A stretch of 64,000 nucleotides of DNA from NCBI GenBank assembly GCA_021464415.1, contig CM038466.1, forward strand, positions 26,227,017 through 26,291,016, written 5' to 3'. Shown here in pieces: positions 35,401 to 47,605 of the stretch (its first letter is position 1; the number at the start of each line of letters is the position of its first letter). The position numbers and the translations under genes are program-made. Under the pieces are notes generated by a model. It was not told the DNA's origin. It saw only the letters and a program-made list of their open reading frames with translations, and ran no database searches. This DNA comes from Lonicera japonica. Taxonomy: Eukaryota > Streptophyta > Magnoliopsida > Dipsacales > Caprifoliaceae.

Positions 35401-35819
35401 TATCAGAAATGGGCTAAAGAAGTGTCTGAAAGAAAACCCCCTACAAGCCCTTTAAGAGCCAGGAGAAAGTGAGTCATTTTTATCCAGGGGTTCTTTGTTG
35501 ATATAAAATTTTAACGATCTTTTCCTTTTGTGTGTGAATATTTCATTATAATTAAGCGCAATTTTCACAAAATTACCATGCTTTTAATTATAGATCAAAG
35601 AAGAAGAAAGAGTCGGATGATTTATATGCTATCATTGCTCAGCGGCAAAATGAGAGGAAGGGGAGACTGGATTCTATGTTCTCATCTCTGATTAACAAAT
35701 ATGGTGGAGGGAAGTCATGTCCGGAACCCACTGAAGAAGAATTTGAAGCTGCCAAGGAAAAACTCGAAAGTTGCAAAACTGATAGAAAATCCAAGAGGAG
35801 GAAGAAAGATCACACTTAA
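32456..35819 (+). CDS. ATJ6: J-domain co-chaperone, ATJ6 / DNAJC9-type, 292 aa
   Basis: Hsp70 co-chaperone of the type C J-proteins; the animal relative DNAJC9 is a nuclear histone co-chaperone. Exons: 32456-32569, 34005-34103, 34331-34432, 34675-34731, 34967-35073, 35151-35233, 35378-35468, 35594-35819. All introns are GT..AG and all phases fit, giving 292 aa against about 284 in Arabidopsis ATJ6. The N-terminus is a basic-acidic nuclear-type leader (MGKRKKTR). The J domain spans about residues 36-104 with the HPD triad at 63-65 (ALRLHPDK) and KAYHKLA in helix II. Then follow the family blocks [85 protein letters not shown] and a basic tail KSKRRKK. The start is the first ATG after the TATA box. 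It converges on the K+ channel gene downstream. Intron 1 is 1.4 kb; intron 2 holds a Stowaway-like remnant. No defect seen. Confidence 0.95.
34149..34293. mobile_element. Stowaway-like MITE remnant in intron 2 of the J-protein gene
   Basis: The right end reads GTCCTTCCGTCTCC on the other strand, next to TA. The interior word TTTGGTACATTGATTATGTC recurs in the copies at 37983-38189 and 59497-59665. The left end is degraded. Confidence 0.5.
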
Positions 35820-36595
35820 AAAGCGTGGTTCTACATGTTTTTTTTAATTCCTTGTACAAATTTTGAATGTGTGTTATCAGGAAATCTGTTTCTTATGCGA
35901 GAAAATTTTGGTTAATTGAGTATGGTAATCTTTATAGCAACCAATTGATCATTGGTATTTGCACTCTGTATCATGCGCAGTGTCTCAGATTTACAAATAA
36001 CTGAACCTTGACAATAATCCTTAAAAAAAAAGCTTACAGTGTACAGAGAGTTCACTAAAACTCCCCATTAATTTTTCGATTGCAAAACAAGCACTTAAAC
36101 GCATTACAAGCCTGTTCTCTCACCAAGAGCACAAACATTTTATACACTTCAGTATTCATTATGAAGCGTTGTGTACATATTGATTCCGTTATCCATTTCG
36201 TTTACTCTGTAAAATGTCGGTCCCATCATATTTTTCCCAGTTGGCCTTAGTCATATAGGATATACAATTGTTCATCAATGAAAAGCTATATTTGAGAAGC
36301 GTTGATGTATCCACATTTTTCCCATTGAGCTCTAGAAGATCGCAACAATGAAACAAAAGGCTTTTTATTTATATTCAAACTGAGCACAGAGATGACACCA
36401 TACAAAAAGTGAGGCTGCAATGGCATATTTGGTGGTTGCTAAATGCACCCGAAAAATTGCTTCAGAACACTACATACGTGCTTAAAATGAGTTTACGTCG
36501 TGTTTGAAAAGGCAGTAAATGTCATGCTAGGGAGCAATTTTTGGAGTGCCCATAACAACCACCCCAAAATTTTACAGCAGGGAAACTATAGAAAT
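35820..36595. other. convergent intergenic region with both 3' UTRs
   Basis: The 776 bases between the stop codons of the J-protein gene (plus) and the K+ channel gene (minus) must hold both 3' UTRs. I see no repeat or additional gene. The two transcripts could overlap at their 3' ends if either uses a distal poly(A) site. Confidence 0.6.
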
Positions 36596-39500
36596 CTAAT
36601 GTGTTTCATTGACAATATACAATATCTGCCCATCATTGATCATATCAACGTCGATAATTTTACCCGCGTCTTCAGATAATAATATACAAGAGCCACCACT
36701 GCATGGAAGCTTTAACTGCTCTGATGCTGATTCAATCAGTTCTTCGATGGTGCGTGGAACCCACATCACTATGCCGTATCCTCTTTTCTCCTTCGTCTCC
36801 CACGGGTCTGAAGAGAACACTGTGCATTTCCTTGGGTGCATTTTATCTATCATCAGAATTAAATTTGTAAATGTTGAGCACCATATGCTAATAAAAAGAT
36901 TTAAGCTATAACAAAATGGACCCAATATTAAAAACCCAGGAGCAATTCAAATAAGGTTGTAACGACCCTAGTGTTGTGGGCAGGCTGCTGTATGTGCCTG
37001 ATGTGTGGCTGCAGTAGGTGCTAGCAAAATACACACTATGGGTATCCATCTTACATCACATTGATGAGGTGAACTGAGTATTATTTATGCGTGGTCACTA
37101 GTCCTCCCTAATAAGAGCCCTTGTGAGTAAAACCATTAGGGCTTAAGCCCAAAGCGGACAATATCTCAATGGACCTCAATGTGACAAAGGTCCCTTTTGG
37201 TTCGAACTTTGGCTAGTTCAAAAATACTTCTCTTCCACCTACAAAAGATTGCACCTTGAACCAAATGAGACCTTAAGGTTTGATAATATTGTGAGATCAC
37301 CACTACTAGGCTGCGTTTGGAGGCCGTTATTTTACCAGAAGGCCGTTATTTTCCACAATGTTCAAGTTTGCAGTCAAACGCACCCTTGGGGAAATTCTTT
37401 GCCTTGAAGAAAAAGTACCGTTTCATTTAAGATGTTCCAAATTAAAAGTCAGCACTTTGAAAATCAAATAGAAACCTCTTAATAGTCAGGTTTGTTTTGG
37501 TTGGAACAAGTGATTAAATAAAATTTAGAGTTGCTTTACAAAGTTTGGGTTTCTTTTTTTGGTTAACACAAAGTTTGGGTTTCAAACAGCAGATTCTTAA
37601 TTTGGGAAAGAGGGAGTAGTCCACTAACAATACTTATGCTTCCCGTCTTTAAATGCCATCCTAAAATACTTATGAGATTCTGATCTTGGCTTTTATTTTA
37701 AGCATGGATATTTTAGATAATCCAGTTTCAATTAATAATTAAAATTGAACAGGTTCATTTTAGCAAAACCTGTGATTTCTAGAAGGTGGTCATGAAATTC
37801 TGACAATTGAGAAGATTTTGCTTCTTCCAGGATCTTGATCATATTCTTGTTTCCACAGTGTCGCCCTTCATCAAGTGGGGTGTTACCCCATCTGGCAAAA
37901 CATAAATGGCCGAATTTTTTTAGTATAGGAACTCACTGTTTATGTTATGAAAATGCAGCTATAAGAACTTTTCTGTTATGTACTTCCTCTGTCCCTAATT
38001 AAGGTCCATGTTTTGACTTTCACAGTTTTTATTGCACTAATTATCACAAATCACAATCAATGGTTTATAAAAGAGCTTGTTTGCTACCATCAGTTTTGGT
38101 ACATCGATTATGTCCTGAAAAGGAAAATGGAATCCTAATTTGGGACATCACAAAATGGAATAGTGGACTCCTACGTTGGAATGAGGGAATATTATATCAA
38201 TTACTAGAGCTATAAGACAATTAAAATTTTCGAAGTTCAAATCAGATACGGAGGACAAGAAGAAAGATATTTAGGAATACAAGGGGACGCTGACAAAAGA
38301 ATGGTCGACTGGTTAACTTATTGAAAGAGCAATACTACTCATCCCAAAAACAAGTATTACCGCATTTTTATAACTCATCGCCTTTCTATCCCAGTTCTCA
38401 GTTCAGATATGTGGTTCAAATGCGTCTAGGCCACAAGTTTTGAGATTTTTGGTGTGATGAATAGTATATCTCCTCAATATAAACATTTTTTCAAAATAGA
38501 GTGTGGTAACAAATTTTGAACCTGTCTTTAGAGAAAACGCTAGCCCCAGCATCCAAAAGAAACTTTGCCATCAAATATAATCCTTGTGAAGCAGCTACAT
38601 GAAGTGGAGTTCGGTGATCATAATCTCTGGAGTTTGGGTCGATGCCATTGGACAAGACCCTTCTGAGAAACTCCGAATCCCCCTTTACAACAATTGAACA
38701 TAAGAAACTACCGGGTTCTTCTACGTTTAGTGAGGCCCCTTCTTTAACAAGTAAGGAAGCAACTTTGTCGTGTCCGCTCTTTATGGCTTCTAACAAGGGT
38801 GAGTTTCCAAAATTATCTATGATTGAAAAAGAACCGGGCATGTAAATTAGTATATAATATTAGCTAAAACAGAATTACGCTTAAAAAGAAAATGGAAAAA
38901 TGGCGAGTGATTTTGTATTGTTACCTATAACATTGAGGTCTACACCTTCTTGAATAAGGAAAAGAGTGGTATCTTCAAATCCTCTTGATGCAGCAAGATG
39001 CTATTCAAACAGAAAACCTTTTCAGGTAAAATCATCTAACTTTAAGAATTGAATTTGAAAAGAAAATAAGTATAAGCAAATGTAAGTCGCATAGCAAGTT
39101 AGATTATAACACCCCGTTCATAAATGGCAAATCCAAAGCAAAAGCAAGTCTTCAAAGAGAGCCAAAGGCGGCAGACATGCAATTCCAAACCCCGTCAGCG
39201 GCAGTTTCAAATCCTATAAGAGACAGTCAACAGGGGAGGACTAGCCCCATTTGTGTAGCTGACTATTTCGTTATCAAATTTCCAATCTAGCCCTTGACTA
39301 GAATTTGTGAAGGAAAAAAAAAAAGGCAAAATGGAACAAGTTATCTACAATATGAAAATACATGTTAGCTACATCATACCAGGGGTGACCTTCCATCATA
39401 ATCTTTCTTGTTTGGATCAGCTCCAGCTCGAATCAAACTTTTCAGCTGAAACAGATCGCCATTATAAGCTGCACTATTCACCCTCAAAGCAAGTTCCGCC

Positions 39501-40464
39501 TCTTGTTTTCCAATATGAAATGTGATATCTGATTCCAGTTGCTTCATACGAAGATTTGAGTCTTTTCCCTGCCACCTCATATTAATTAAATTAGATACCT
39601 CTGATTCATATGGAACAATTCAAACCCACATACTATCTGAACAGAACTATTAAAAAGAGGAGACAAGTAGATATATTGTCACCCTTAAAAATACCTCTAG
39701 TAGGTTGTTCAAGATAGTTCTCCCATCATGAAAATAAATCTCAAGGATGTTGGAGAAAGATTGCTTATCGAGCCGAAGAAGCCTACAAAGCTCACAAACT
39801 CGAACAGTATAAGGCTGAGGAATATTACAAAGAATAGAAACTTCTCCAAACATGCTATTTGGTTCTAAAAGTGAAACCGTTTCTTGTGACCCGTCTTCAC
39901 AAATACCTATTTCCTCCTGTATTGAAATGGATTTTCATCGAAATTAGTGTGTGGAATATGGTGAAAGATTAGATCCTTGTGAACAATGAAGAAGATATGA
40001 AGGACCTCAATAAATTATTACTAGAACATGTGGCACACTCAATACGTGTGCGATATTGCACCTGGTAATTTTTAACATTTAAATTGTAATCACAATCTTT
40101 CTTATACAATGTCATCATGTTTGATCAAATGGTTAAGGTTGGCCACGCATCCAAATCCCATTGCAACTGTCTTTTAATTTTCTAATTTAAGGAAGGGTAA
40201 TTTTGTAATTTTAAATACATACCAAAAGTGCTCCTCTAACTTGACATATAGTAATAAATAAAAAGTAGTGTACATAGGAAGTCTTACCAGAACACCATGA
40301 CAAACAAAATAAAGTTGATCAACCGCATTTCCCTGTTCCATTATCACTTCTCCAGGGAGGAAAAACTCCTCATGGACTCTAATTATCTGCAAGAATGACA
40401 GAATAGTTTATGAAAACTTCATTAATTCACTTTAAGTCAGAATAATTTTATTTGTGTGTGTGTA

Positions 40465-40499
<35 letters not shown>

Positions 40500-43400
40500 T
40501 GTGCCACATTATTAACTCTGAGAGACATTATTTTCCATATTTCCACCTCAAATATGCCACATTATTAACTCTCAGAGACATTACTTTCCATATTACCACC
40601 TCAAATATAAAAGAAGAAAATATTTCCAGAAATCATTCTCATCTATCTATAATTCTATATAATTGATGAATGGTTAAAGAAGAAATTAGAGAAAGTAAAC
40701 CGCCATATCACAAAGTCCATAAACTGTGAAAAATAATAAGACAAACAAAATGTAAATAGCAGTGCATTTCTACAGATGAACACGCCACTGGCTAGTGAGG
40801 CAATTGACCAGGGAGACTTACAATTTGATTAATGAACTCGGCGGAGCATCCTTTAAAGAGAGAGACATTTTCGATGTATGACCTATATAGAGTTTGGGAA
40901 ATCTGCAAGAACAAATCAGCTTGTCATTGAACTATTGATGATAGAGAGATAACACTCATAAATATTTAGACCGTGAAATTGATTTATCAGCACAAATTAT
41001 AAAAAGGCTTCACCTTCAGACTGAAAGAGTTAATAATATATACATGTACTCCCTCAGTCCCAAGTTAAGAGTTCAGTTTGACTTTCACACTATTCTAAGG
41101 ATAAACGAATTTGAACATGATCGATGACTAATAATAATTAACTTGTAGAGTATTGTGAGAACTAGTTCATTGATCATGTCTCAAAAATCTGGCCTCTTTA
41201 TTTGGGACATCCTGAAAAATAGTAGATGCTTAATTTGGGATCGAGGGAGTAGGTCAACTGACCAACAGAGAAGATTCAAGATTTTTCTGGAAGTGATAAC
41301 ATAAAGCACTTTATGGTATTTACAATTTTTTTGGTTGTGAATAAGTTCAAGCATCTATTTCTTCAGTTTACCTTGGCACGAATGGAGATGGGGATATCAC
41401 GAAGAACAGCAGAATCTGTATAGCTGCTCTCATATTGTAACCTCAGGTGACCTTTGATCTGATTACGAATATCCCTCCCGAGTCTATTTCGGTTCATATA
41501 TTTGATGACATCAGCCATCTTATCCCTATACCTTTCTGTCTTTGATCCTTTCACAATTAATGCAGTCATGTTACCGATCAAATAAGCACCCAGAATCATA
41601 TCAAATGAGACAAAAATCATTATGAAAATCATTTCCCTCAAATTGACCGCATGAATATCTCCATAACCTGTAACAGAAAGGATACATTCACTTAACATAA
41701 CAGAAGAGTCCCTTCAACGAAAACAAGATTACTTATCAAGCCATGAAGTTAACATCAAGGTTGTGTTTGATAATAAGTTGGAAATGATTGAAAACACTAC
41801 TAGTTTTTATGAGAAGTGGAAAAAGAGATGAAGGATTTTGTCAAATGTTCTCCATCTTGTCCTCACACAGACTAAAGTCTTGTTTGGGCTTTCATAAATT
41901 AACTCTGCACGTAAAGAAGGAAAATAAAGCGGCATAGAATGTTTATGGGCCTTTGGGTAACAGAAACAGTTATGTTTCTTCTTTTTCTGTATTCGTCTCT
42001 ATAAATTGAGAAAACATAGAACTAGAACATGTTTGGTTATATTTTTTGGTTTGTAATGCAGATTCAACCCAAAATGTAAGTATAGAGTACTCAACAAGAT
42101 CAATAGGTTATGTTGGTATTGAATTTGCCAACTTCTCTAGATTTCCTTCACAGCAACACTACACTTGTTGGCTTCATCAACTAGTTATTCATACCGATGC
42201 ATTGATGGGTTTTACATTCTCGTAATGTACCGGAATATTATTTTCCTTTCATTCAAGGTGAATTACACAAGTATATGCACACATGCACATATAATCCTTA
42301 TTTCTTTATTGCAAGAATGAAAGGGACTTACCGACAGTGGCCATGGTGACAATTGCAAAATATAGAGAGGTTATATAACGTTTCCAGATATCAATTTCTC
42401 TAAACTGAGAGTAACTATAGTCACCCAGTTTCAAACTCCCAATCCATGTGTATCCTTCTTGCTCAGGTGGCAAAGTGGTGGCCAAATAATAAAAGATGCA
42501 GGCCGCCGTATGTGTGCAGTACAATTCAACAGCAATAAGCTTTACAATCCTGGCAAAGAGATAGTTGATCCTTATATCCCTCTCCATCTTCTGGAAAAAG
42601 TCGAAAACTTTGCGCACCCTAGTCAACCTAATCCATAGCAAGTACCTCAGTTCTTCTTTATCTCCAGAAGCCTGATTAATACAACAAAATAAGAATTTTT
42701 TTTGAGGGAATAGGAACAACAAACTTGAAATATCAAAATCTGAGCAAGAAGTGAAGAACCCATCTGCTGATCCCGCACTTTACAATTTCAACCGTTTAAA
42801 ATTATTTGATCCATAAATTATCTTGTTATTTAGTGTTTGGTTACATGAATAATTAGATTATGAGTAGAGTATATAATCTTATACATTTAAATTAATTCTT
42901 AAGAAAATGAGTTAGACAATATATACCACATAGAAATACTTGAAACTACATAATGTACCGTAACACTTCAATACTGACATGTTTAAAGTAAACAAGCATA
43001 AGCGCTCGCGCACACATATACATATTATATGATAATAGTACAAAATATTATAAGTTCAAAGTTTCAAAGATAATGCGGTGAAGAGCATCTCGTACAGATG
43101 CAACCCATGGATATGTGTCACTCTATACAGAAGGATTATAATAACAAGAGAAAAACACGCATTTATATAAAACCGGAAAGATCAACATTTCAAGAAGCAA
43201 CTTCGAAAAGATATTATAATTCGGAAACAAAGATTACATACCCTATAGATAGCATCCCAAGGCACACAGCCAAGAAGATCAAAAATAAAATGAGTTTTCA
43301 AGTACCTGCAAAAAGAAGATGGGCCACATTTTTTAAAAAGAAATTAAACAAAAAATATAGCTCTGTTATAGAAGAAAGAGATTATTAGAAGTGAGTAACA

Positions 43401-45650
43401 ACAAACCGGATAGCAATTGGGGAGCGCTTATAAACCATTTTGTAGGTGTGACTATCTCTATAGGCGACGAAGAATTGGAGGACAATGTCAAGAAAGAAAG
43501 CAGTTTGGCTGACAATGTCCAAGAAGAAGAGGTTCTTTGGCAATCCCCTGAAGAACCCAAACTCCAGGGGGGTGAAGAAAGATGAGTAGACTGCCCATAA
43601 TAGTATGAATTTCTCCCATGCTCGGTACCAGCTGCATTGTAGGGTTGGTAGTAGTTTAGAAAGAGTCACATTAGACGCACAGATAATACGTATGCAAAAA
43701 AATAGTATACAAAATATATTTAATTGATTAGAAAAAAGGGCTAGAAAATATTTTAAATTATTTAATTCGACCAATTCATTTAACTAAATTTCATTTTCTT
43801 TTACAAGTAAGAACACGTCACATATTCACATATGGAAGCAAGTCCTTTAATGATAAAAATAAAATTTACATTTAACATTTACTTATAGATCATATAAAAA
43901 GGTACGAATTTTACGTCGGTGTTTGAGAGTTCACATTAATATATAGCCTAATTTAAAAATGCGATTTTAATTTGATATTTCAAAGAAAAAGATTATAATT
44001 TAAGAAAGTAAAGTACAATTATAATTTTAAAAATATATTCTCGCATTTCTTGTCGCAATTAAATTCTAAGTTTGAATAAGAAATTACCACAGAATGGGAG
44101 GAGGGTTCCAGATTTCCAAGTTATTAGGGGATTGAGAAATGGAAAAAAAAAAAAAAAGGAGTAAATAGTTTAAATAATCACTAAATTTTCGAGCCAGTAT
44201 CACTTTAGTCATCGAACTTTAAAACGAATAATTTTGTTCATTTAATTTTAAAGCAAGTGTTACGTTGGTCATTCTGTTCAATTTGACTATTAAATTGGAT
44301 TAAATTTTCAAGCCAGTACCAATTCAGCCATCGAACCTTAAAACGAATCACTTTGGTCATTTAATTTAGACCAAGTGTCACTTTGGCCATTCTGTGTAAT
44401 TTGGTTGTTAAATTAGACGAAATGAAATGATGTGAAAGGCATATGGCTTCATTTAAGAATATTTTGATCATGAAATAATTAAAATTGCTCTATTTATTTA
44501 AAATATTGCTCTGTTTTATACAAGATGTTGTATTTCATTTTCGACGAAATTATTAAAAAACATTACTTTATTAAAAAAATATTATTTTATTATAATATAA
44601 CTAAAATACCTTTAAATAGAATCATATCTTTCACACATAACTTCTATCTATTCAATTTAACAGTCACGTTAGATCCAATGTTTAAAGTGGTAATCGCTGG
44701 TGCCTGATCAAAAATTTAATGTCAACTGGGCCGAATGTAGAAAAACAAGCCCAATTGCACCCAGTTGACAATTTGCTGACAACACAGAGGTCAGTCCTTC
44801 GAGTAGCTTCATGCCACGTGCTAAAATTTAGCGGGATTGACGCTCCCAGCCCTCAAAATTGGCGCTCGGAGTCAGATAGAGATCCGTACAGTGATTTACA
44901 TAAAAAAAATTGCCCCAATTTTGGGGGAGACCTACTCACCATGTTTTAGAGAGAGAAAGAGAAACTATACATACACGTTAATTATAATAATTCTTAGATG
45001 ATAAACCACAAGATGTGTCGTTTGTGTAAGCAAATTGCGTTTGACGAATCGTTTAAATCTTGCCTAAATTCAACTTTGTGATCATAATTGTAGTTAAAGA
45101 TAAACTCAATTTATGTGATATTATTTGAATCACTTTTTTCACTAACAAAAATGAGTCTTTAGTTAAAAATAGACTCAATTTATATAATATTATTTGAATA
45201 ACTTTTTTCACTAACAAAAATGAGTTCTTAATTCATAAACAGAGTATAACTATATATTTATATATATATGAAATCAAAACAATAGTTGGCAAGTAAAATT
45301 TACACTTTTATCACCCTAGATAGATACGTTCGATGCACAAATATAATCACTTTCTCTAAAATTATTGATACCTATTTAGAGATAAACTAGAGAGAGAAGG
45401 ATAACGAAATGAACCTGTTAGTAGGATGAATGACGAGGCCTTGAGAAAGGTCTCTGAGACCATGGATTAGATGTTCTCTGCTAAATTTTCTCCGAGCCGA
45501 CTCGAGCCCCAACTCGTTCGCCACCAGAGCCAATCTACTCCCTGTCGACGATTTACCTGAATGTCTCAATTCATCCACCTCATACTCTTCTTCCTTCTCG
45601 TCACTTCTCTCTCTTCTTCTTCCTCCTCCTCCATTTCCATTTCTACTCAT
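36596..45650 (-). CDS. SKOR: outward-rectifying Shaker K+ channel, SKOR/GORK type, 831 aa
   Basis: Voltage-gated K+ efflux channel of the plasma membrane; family members load K+ into xylem (SKOR) or release it from guard cells (GORK). Thirteen exons: 45650-45415, 43631-43407, 43305-43242, 42671-42332, 41667-41372, 40902-40822, 40386-40288, 39916-39695, 39568-39380, 39000-38925, 38816-38522, 37891-37770, 36846-36596. All are GT-AG and in phase, giving 831 aa (SKOR 828). Domains: S1-S3 about 80-175; voltage sensor S4 about 184-200 (LLWIRLTRVRKV); pore with VTMATVGYGDIHA, GYGD at 289-292, its first codon split by an intron; cyclic-nucleotide-binding region about 388-521; ankyrin repeats about 552-740 (DYDGRSPLHLAASRG, DYDHRTPLHVAASQG); KHA domain about 749-831 (KCTVFSSDPWETKEKRGYG). 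Parts look more like GORK (VCELCRLLRLDKQSFSNILEI), others more like SKOR, so the symbol is provisional. At the exon 1-2 join HPTN-S-WYRAW has S where relatives have R. Introns carry several MITEs. Confidence 0.95.
36950..37200. repeat. possible LTR or TRIM fragment in channel intron 12
   Basis: It begins TTGTAACGACCCTAG and contains AAGCCCAAAGCGGACAATAT, a phrase I associate with the junction region of small plant LTR elements. No second LTR or target duplication was found, so this stays tentative. Confidence 0.3.
37983..38189. mobile_element. Stowaway-like MITE in channel intron 11
   Basis: The left end is CTTCCTCTGTCCCTAATTAA after TA (37981-37982). The right end on the other strand is TTCCCTCATTCC, followed by TA (38190-38191). 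It contains TTTGGTACATCGATTATGTC, shared with the other copies. The ends are degraded. Confidence 0.6.
40456..40607 (-). repeat. (TG)n(AG)n microsatellite next to a 53-bp tandem duplication, channel intron 6
   Basis: The dinucleotide tract runs to about 40499. It is followed by two adjacent 53-bp copies (about 40502-40554 and 40555-40607) starting ATGCCACATTATTAACTCT, with only a few differences between them. Confidence 0.85.
41049..41249. mobile_element. Stowaway MITE in channel intron 5
   Basis: The left end is CTCCCTCAGTCCCAAG and the right end on the other strand is CTCCCTCGATCCCAAA, the standard Stowaway terminal repeat. Both are flanked by the TA duplication (41047-41048 and 41250-41251). 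Length 201 bp. Confidence 0.85.
44166..44410 (-). repeat. two tandem ~120-bp units in channel intron 1
   Basis: Both halves carry, in order, TTAAATTTTC or TAAATTTTC, GAGCCAGTA or AAGCCAGTA, CATCGAAC, TTAAAACGAAT, TCATTTAATTT and a GGCCATTCTGT-like word. The differences indicate an old duplication. Confidence 0.75.
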
Positions 45651-46400
45651 CTTTATGTTCTATTAGTATAGCCTTCAATTCAATCACCACAAATACCATC
45701 ACTTCAAATAATCAATTCAATATATGAAACACATGAATCGAATCGTACTTTTCCTTTCCGTTCTCCAGTTTCAATTACAGCATTCAATCTCCGCAATATC
45801 ATCACTCAATCGAATAATCAATATATATATATATAAATATATGAGAGAGAATGAATTGAATTGTATTTCTCCTTTGAAAATGAATCAACGCTCTATACAG
45901 AGCACCGATTGGAGTTACTAACTAATTATATGTAATGAAAAATTTACACGATGTTTGATTGATTTATGATTAAAGTGGGAAAGTTCGTGATTGAATTTAA
46001 TGAGATAGAATTTACGAGAACGGGGAAAAGTTTTGAAATGAATTTGTATGAATGATATATACTGACCGTGGAAATGGAAGAAGGGGATTCACGAGAGTGG
46101 TCACGAGAAATAGGAAACGAATTGACGACGACGTTGAAAACGGATTTATCTTTTATGATTAGAAAGATATTCGTTACCGGAAAATTTATGGTTCTTTCTT
46201 CTTTTGTTTTGGATTTCAACTTTTGGGCGTCACATGTTGTACTTGTTGCAAACGTTATTTATAGACGTTTTCAATCATTTGTCTCTCTCATACATTGTAT
46301 CACACATTATATTATGTATATATTACGTCACTTCTTTACTATAATTTTTTTCAATAGAGTGCATTTTAAAGGATAAATGGGCTTAACATTACCACCGGAT
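45651..46400 (-). promoter_or_regulatory. presumed 5' UTR and promoter of the K+ channel gene
   Basis: The region upstream of the channel start codon. It contains a (TA)n run at about 45821-45842, within 200 bases of the ATG, which could serve as the TATA region on the minus strand. No regulatory motif can be named with confidence. Confidence 0.35.
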
Positions 46401-46679
46401 TACTCAGCATCTTTTGATTAATTTTTTAGCAACTACCATATATCAAAGGTTCCATATTGAAGTAGAGTATAGACTAAAGAAGCAAATTGTTAATCCATTG
46501 TACCCAAAGATGGAATATTAATCATATTCATCACAAAGTGTAAGTGTCATTACATATTTATTTGAAATACTAAAAAATCGTTATTTAGTCGTATTCTAAT
46601 AAGTTTTAGTACTTCCATCTCAAATAAATAGTTTTACAGCTATATTTGGGGCATCTTAAATTAGAACTAGGTTATAAAG

Positions 46680-46995
46680 TTAGATTTTCTCACTTTAGTA
46701 AAAAGAATGGATTCCCATTTAGATGGATAAACCGATAAATTATTTTTTAAAATTTTATACAGATAATCTATATTATAAATAGATCATCTCCATCAAAAAA
46801 ATTCAACCTAGAAGTAGGTTAAATGATCATAAAAAATTTCAACAGTAGAAATTATGCATATATATCAATTTTTCAATACACTCACTTCTAGGTTGAGTTT
46901 TTTTATGAAATTTGACAGCGGTGATCTACTCACTACATAGGTCATCTCTATAAAAATTTTTAAAAAATTGATCTATTTACCCCACCAAATAAGTA
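46680..46995. repeat. foldback MITE-like element, family F1
   Basis: The arms contain AAAAAAATTCAACCTAGAAGTAGG on the left, with the inverted counterpart CACTTCTAGGTTGAGTTTTTT on the right, and further outside GATCATCTC against GGTCATCTC-like words. The loop is AT-rich. Related to 1747-1998, 47405-47605 and 57864-58227. Confidence 0.55.
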
Positions 46996-47404
46996 TCCGT
47001 TATTTTAATTAAAGTGATGAAATCCCTCTTTATAGCCTAACTCTCTTAAATTATTAGCCTTATTTAAACTTTTTGAAGATACGCATTGTGTTATAAGATC
47101 ATTGGTATACTCTTATTAGTTGGAATATTGTGATTTTATTATTAATAATATTGCGTTATTTTTAAAAAATAACTACCCTAAACCATTGCACGTAGGCTCT
47201 TATTTTATCCTAAATCATTGCATTATTGTGATTTTATTATTAATAATGTCAAAAGGTCACTCTATTTGAAAATTTGACATTTTCTAAACGGGTTAGGGTA
47301 AAGTGAAAGGCTGCAATAGTACGGGGGTTTAGTGTTGGGTTAAATAGTTTAGGGGGCAACCCGTTAATTAACTATAAAAACTACACGGGGTTAATGTATT
47401 TTCT

Positions 47405-47605
47405 CCTAACAAGTCTATCATCTCCACAAATTTTCATCAAAAAAAATTCAATTCAAAAGTGGGTGAGATGATCATGTAAATTTCAATGGACAAAAATTAA
47501 CAAATAAATTAATTTTTTACTATACCTACTTTTGATTTAAAATTTTGTAGAGATGATTTACATCTCCACCAAATTTTATTAAAAAATCCATCCGTTTAAT
47601 ACTTG
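47405..47605. repeat. foldback MITE-like element, family F1
   Basis: The arms are CATCTCCACAAATTTTCATC on the left and the inverse of GATGATTTACATCTCC-type sequence on the right, with AAGTGGG and CTACTTTTGA inner words. Same word set as the other F1 copies. Confidence 0.5.

Noticed and set aside
36950..37200. Complete small LTR retrotransposon (TRIM) in channel intron 12
   Set aside because: Only one possible terminal segment with a familiar junction phrase is visible. Without a second repeat or target duplication it cannot be called an element, so it is listed only as a tentative fragment.
44525..44949. Short plus-strand open frames that could be a small gene
   Set aside because: They lie within intron 1 of the channel gene on the opposite strand, have no motif and show no splice or promoter support.
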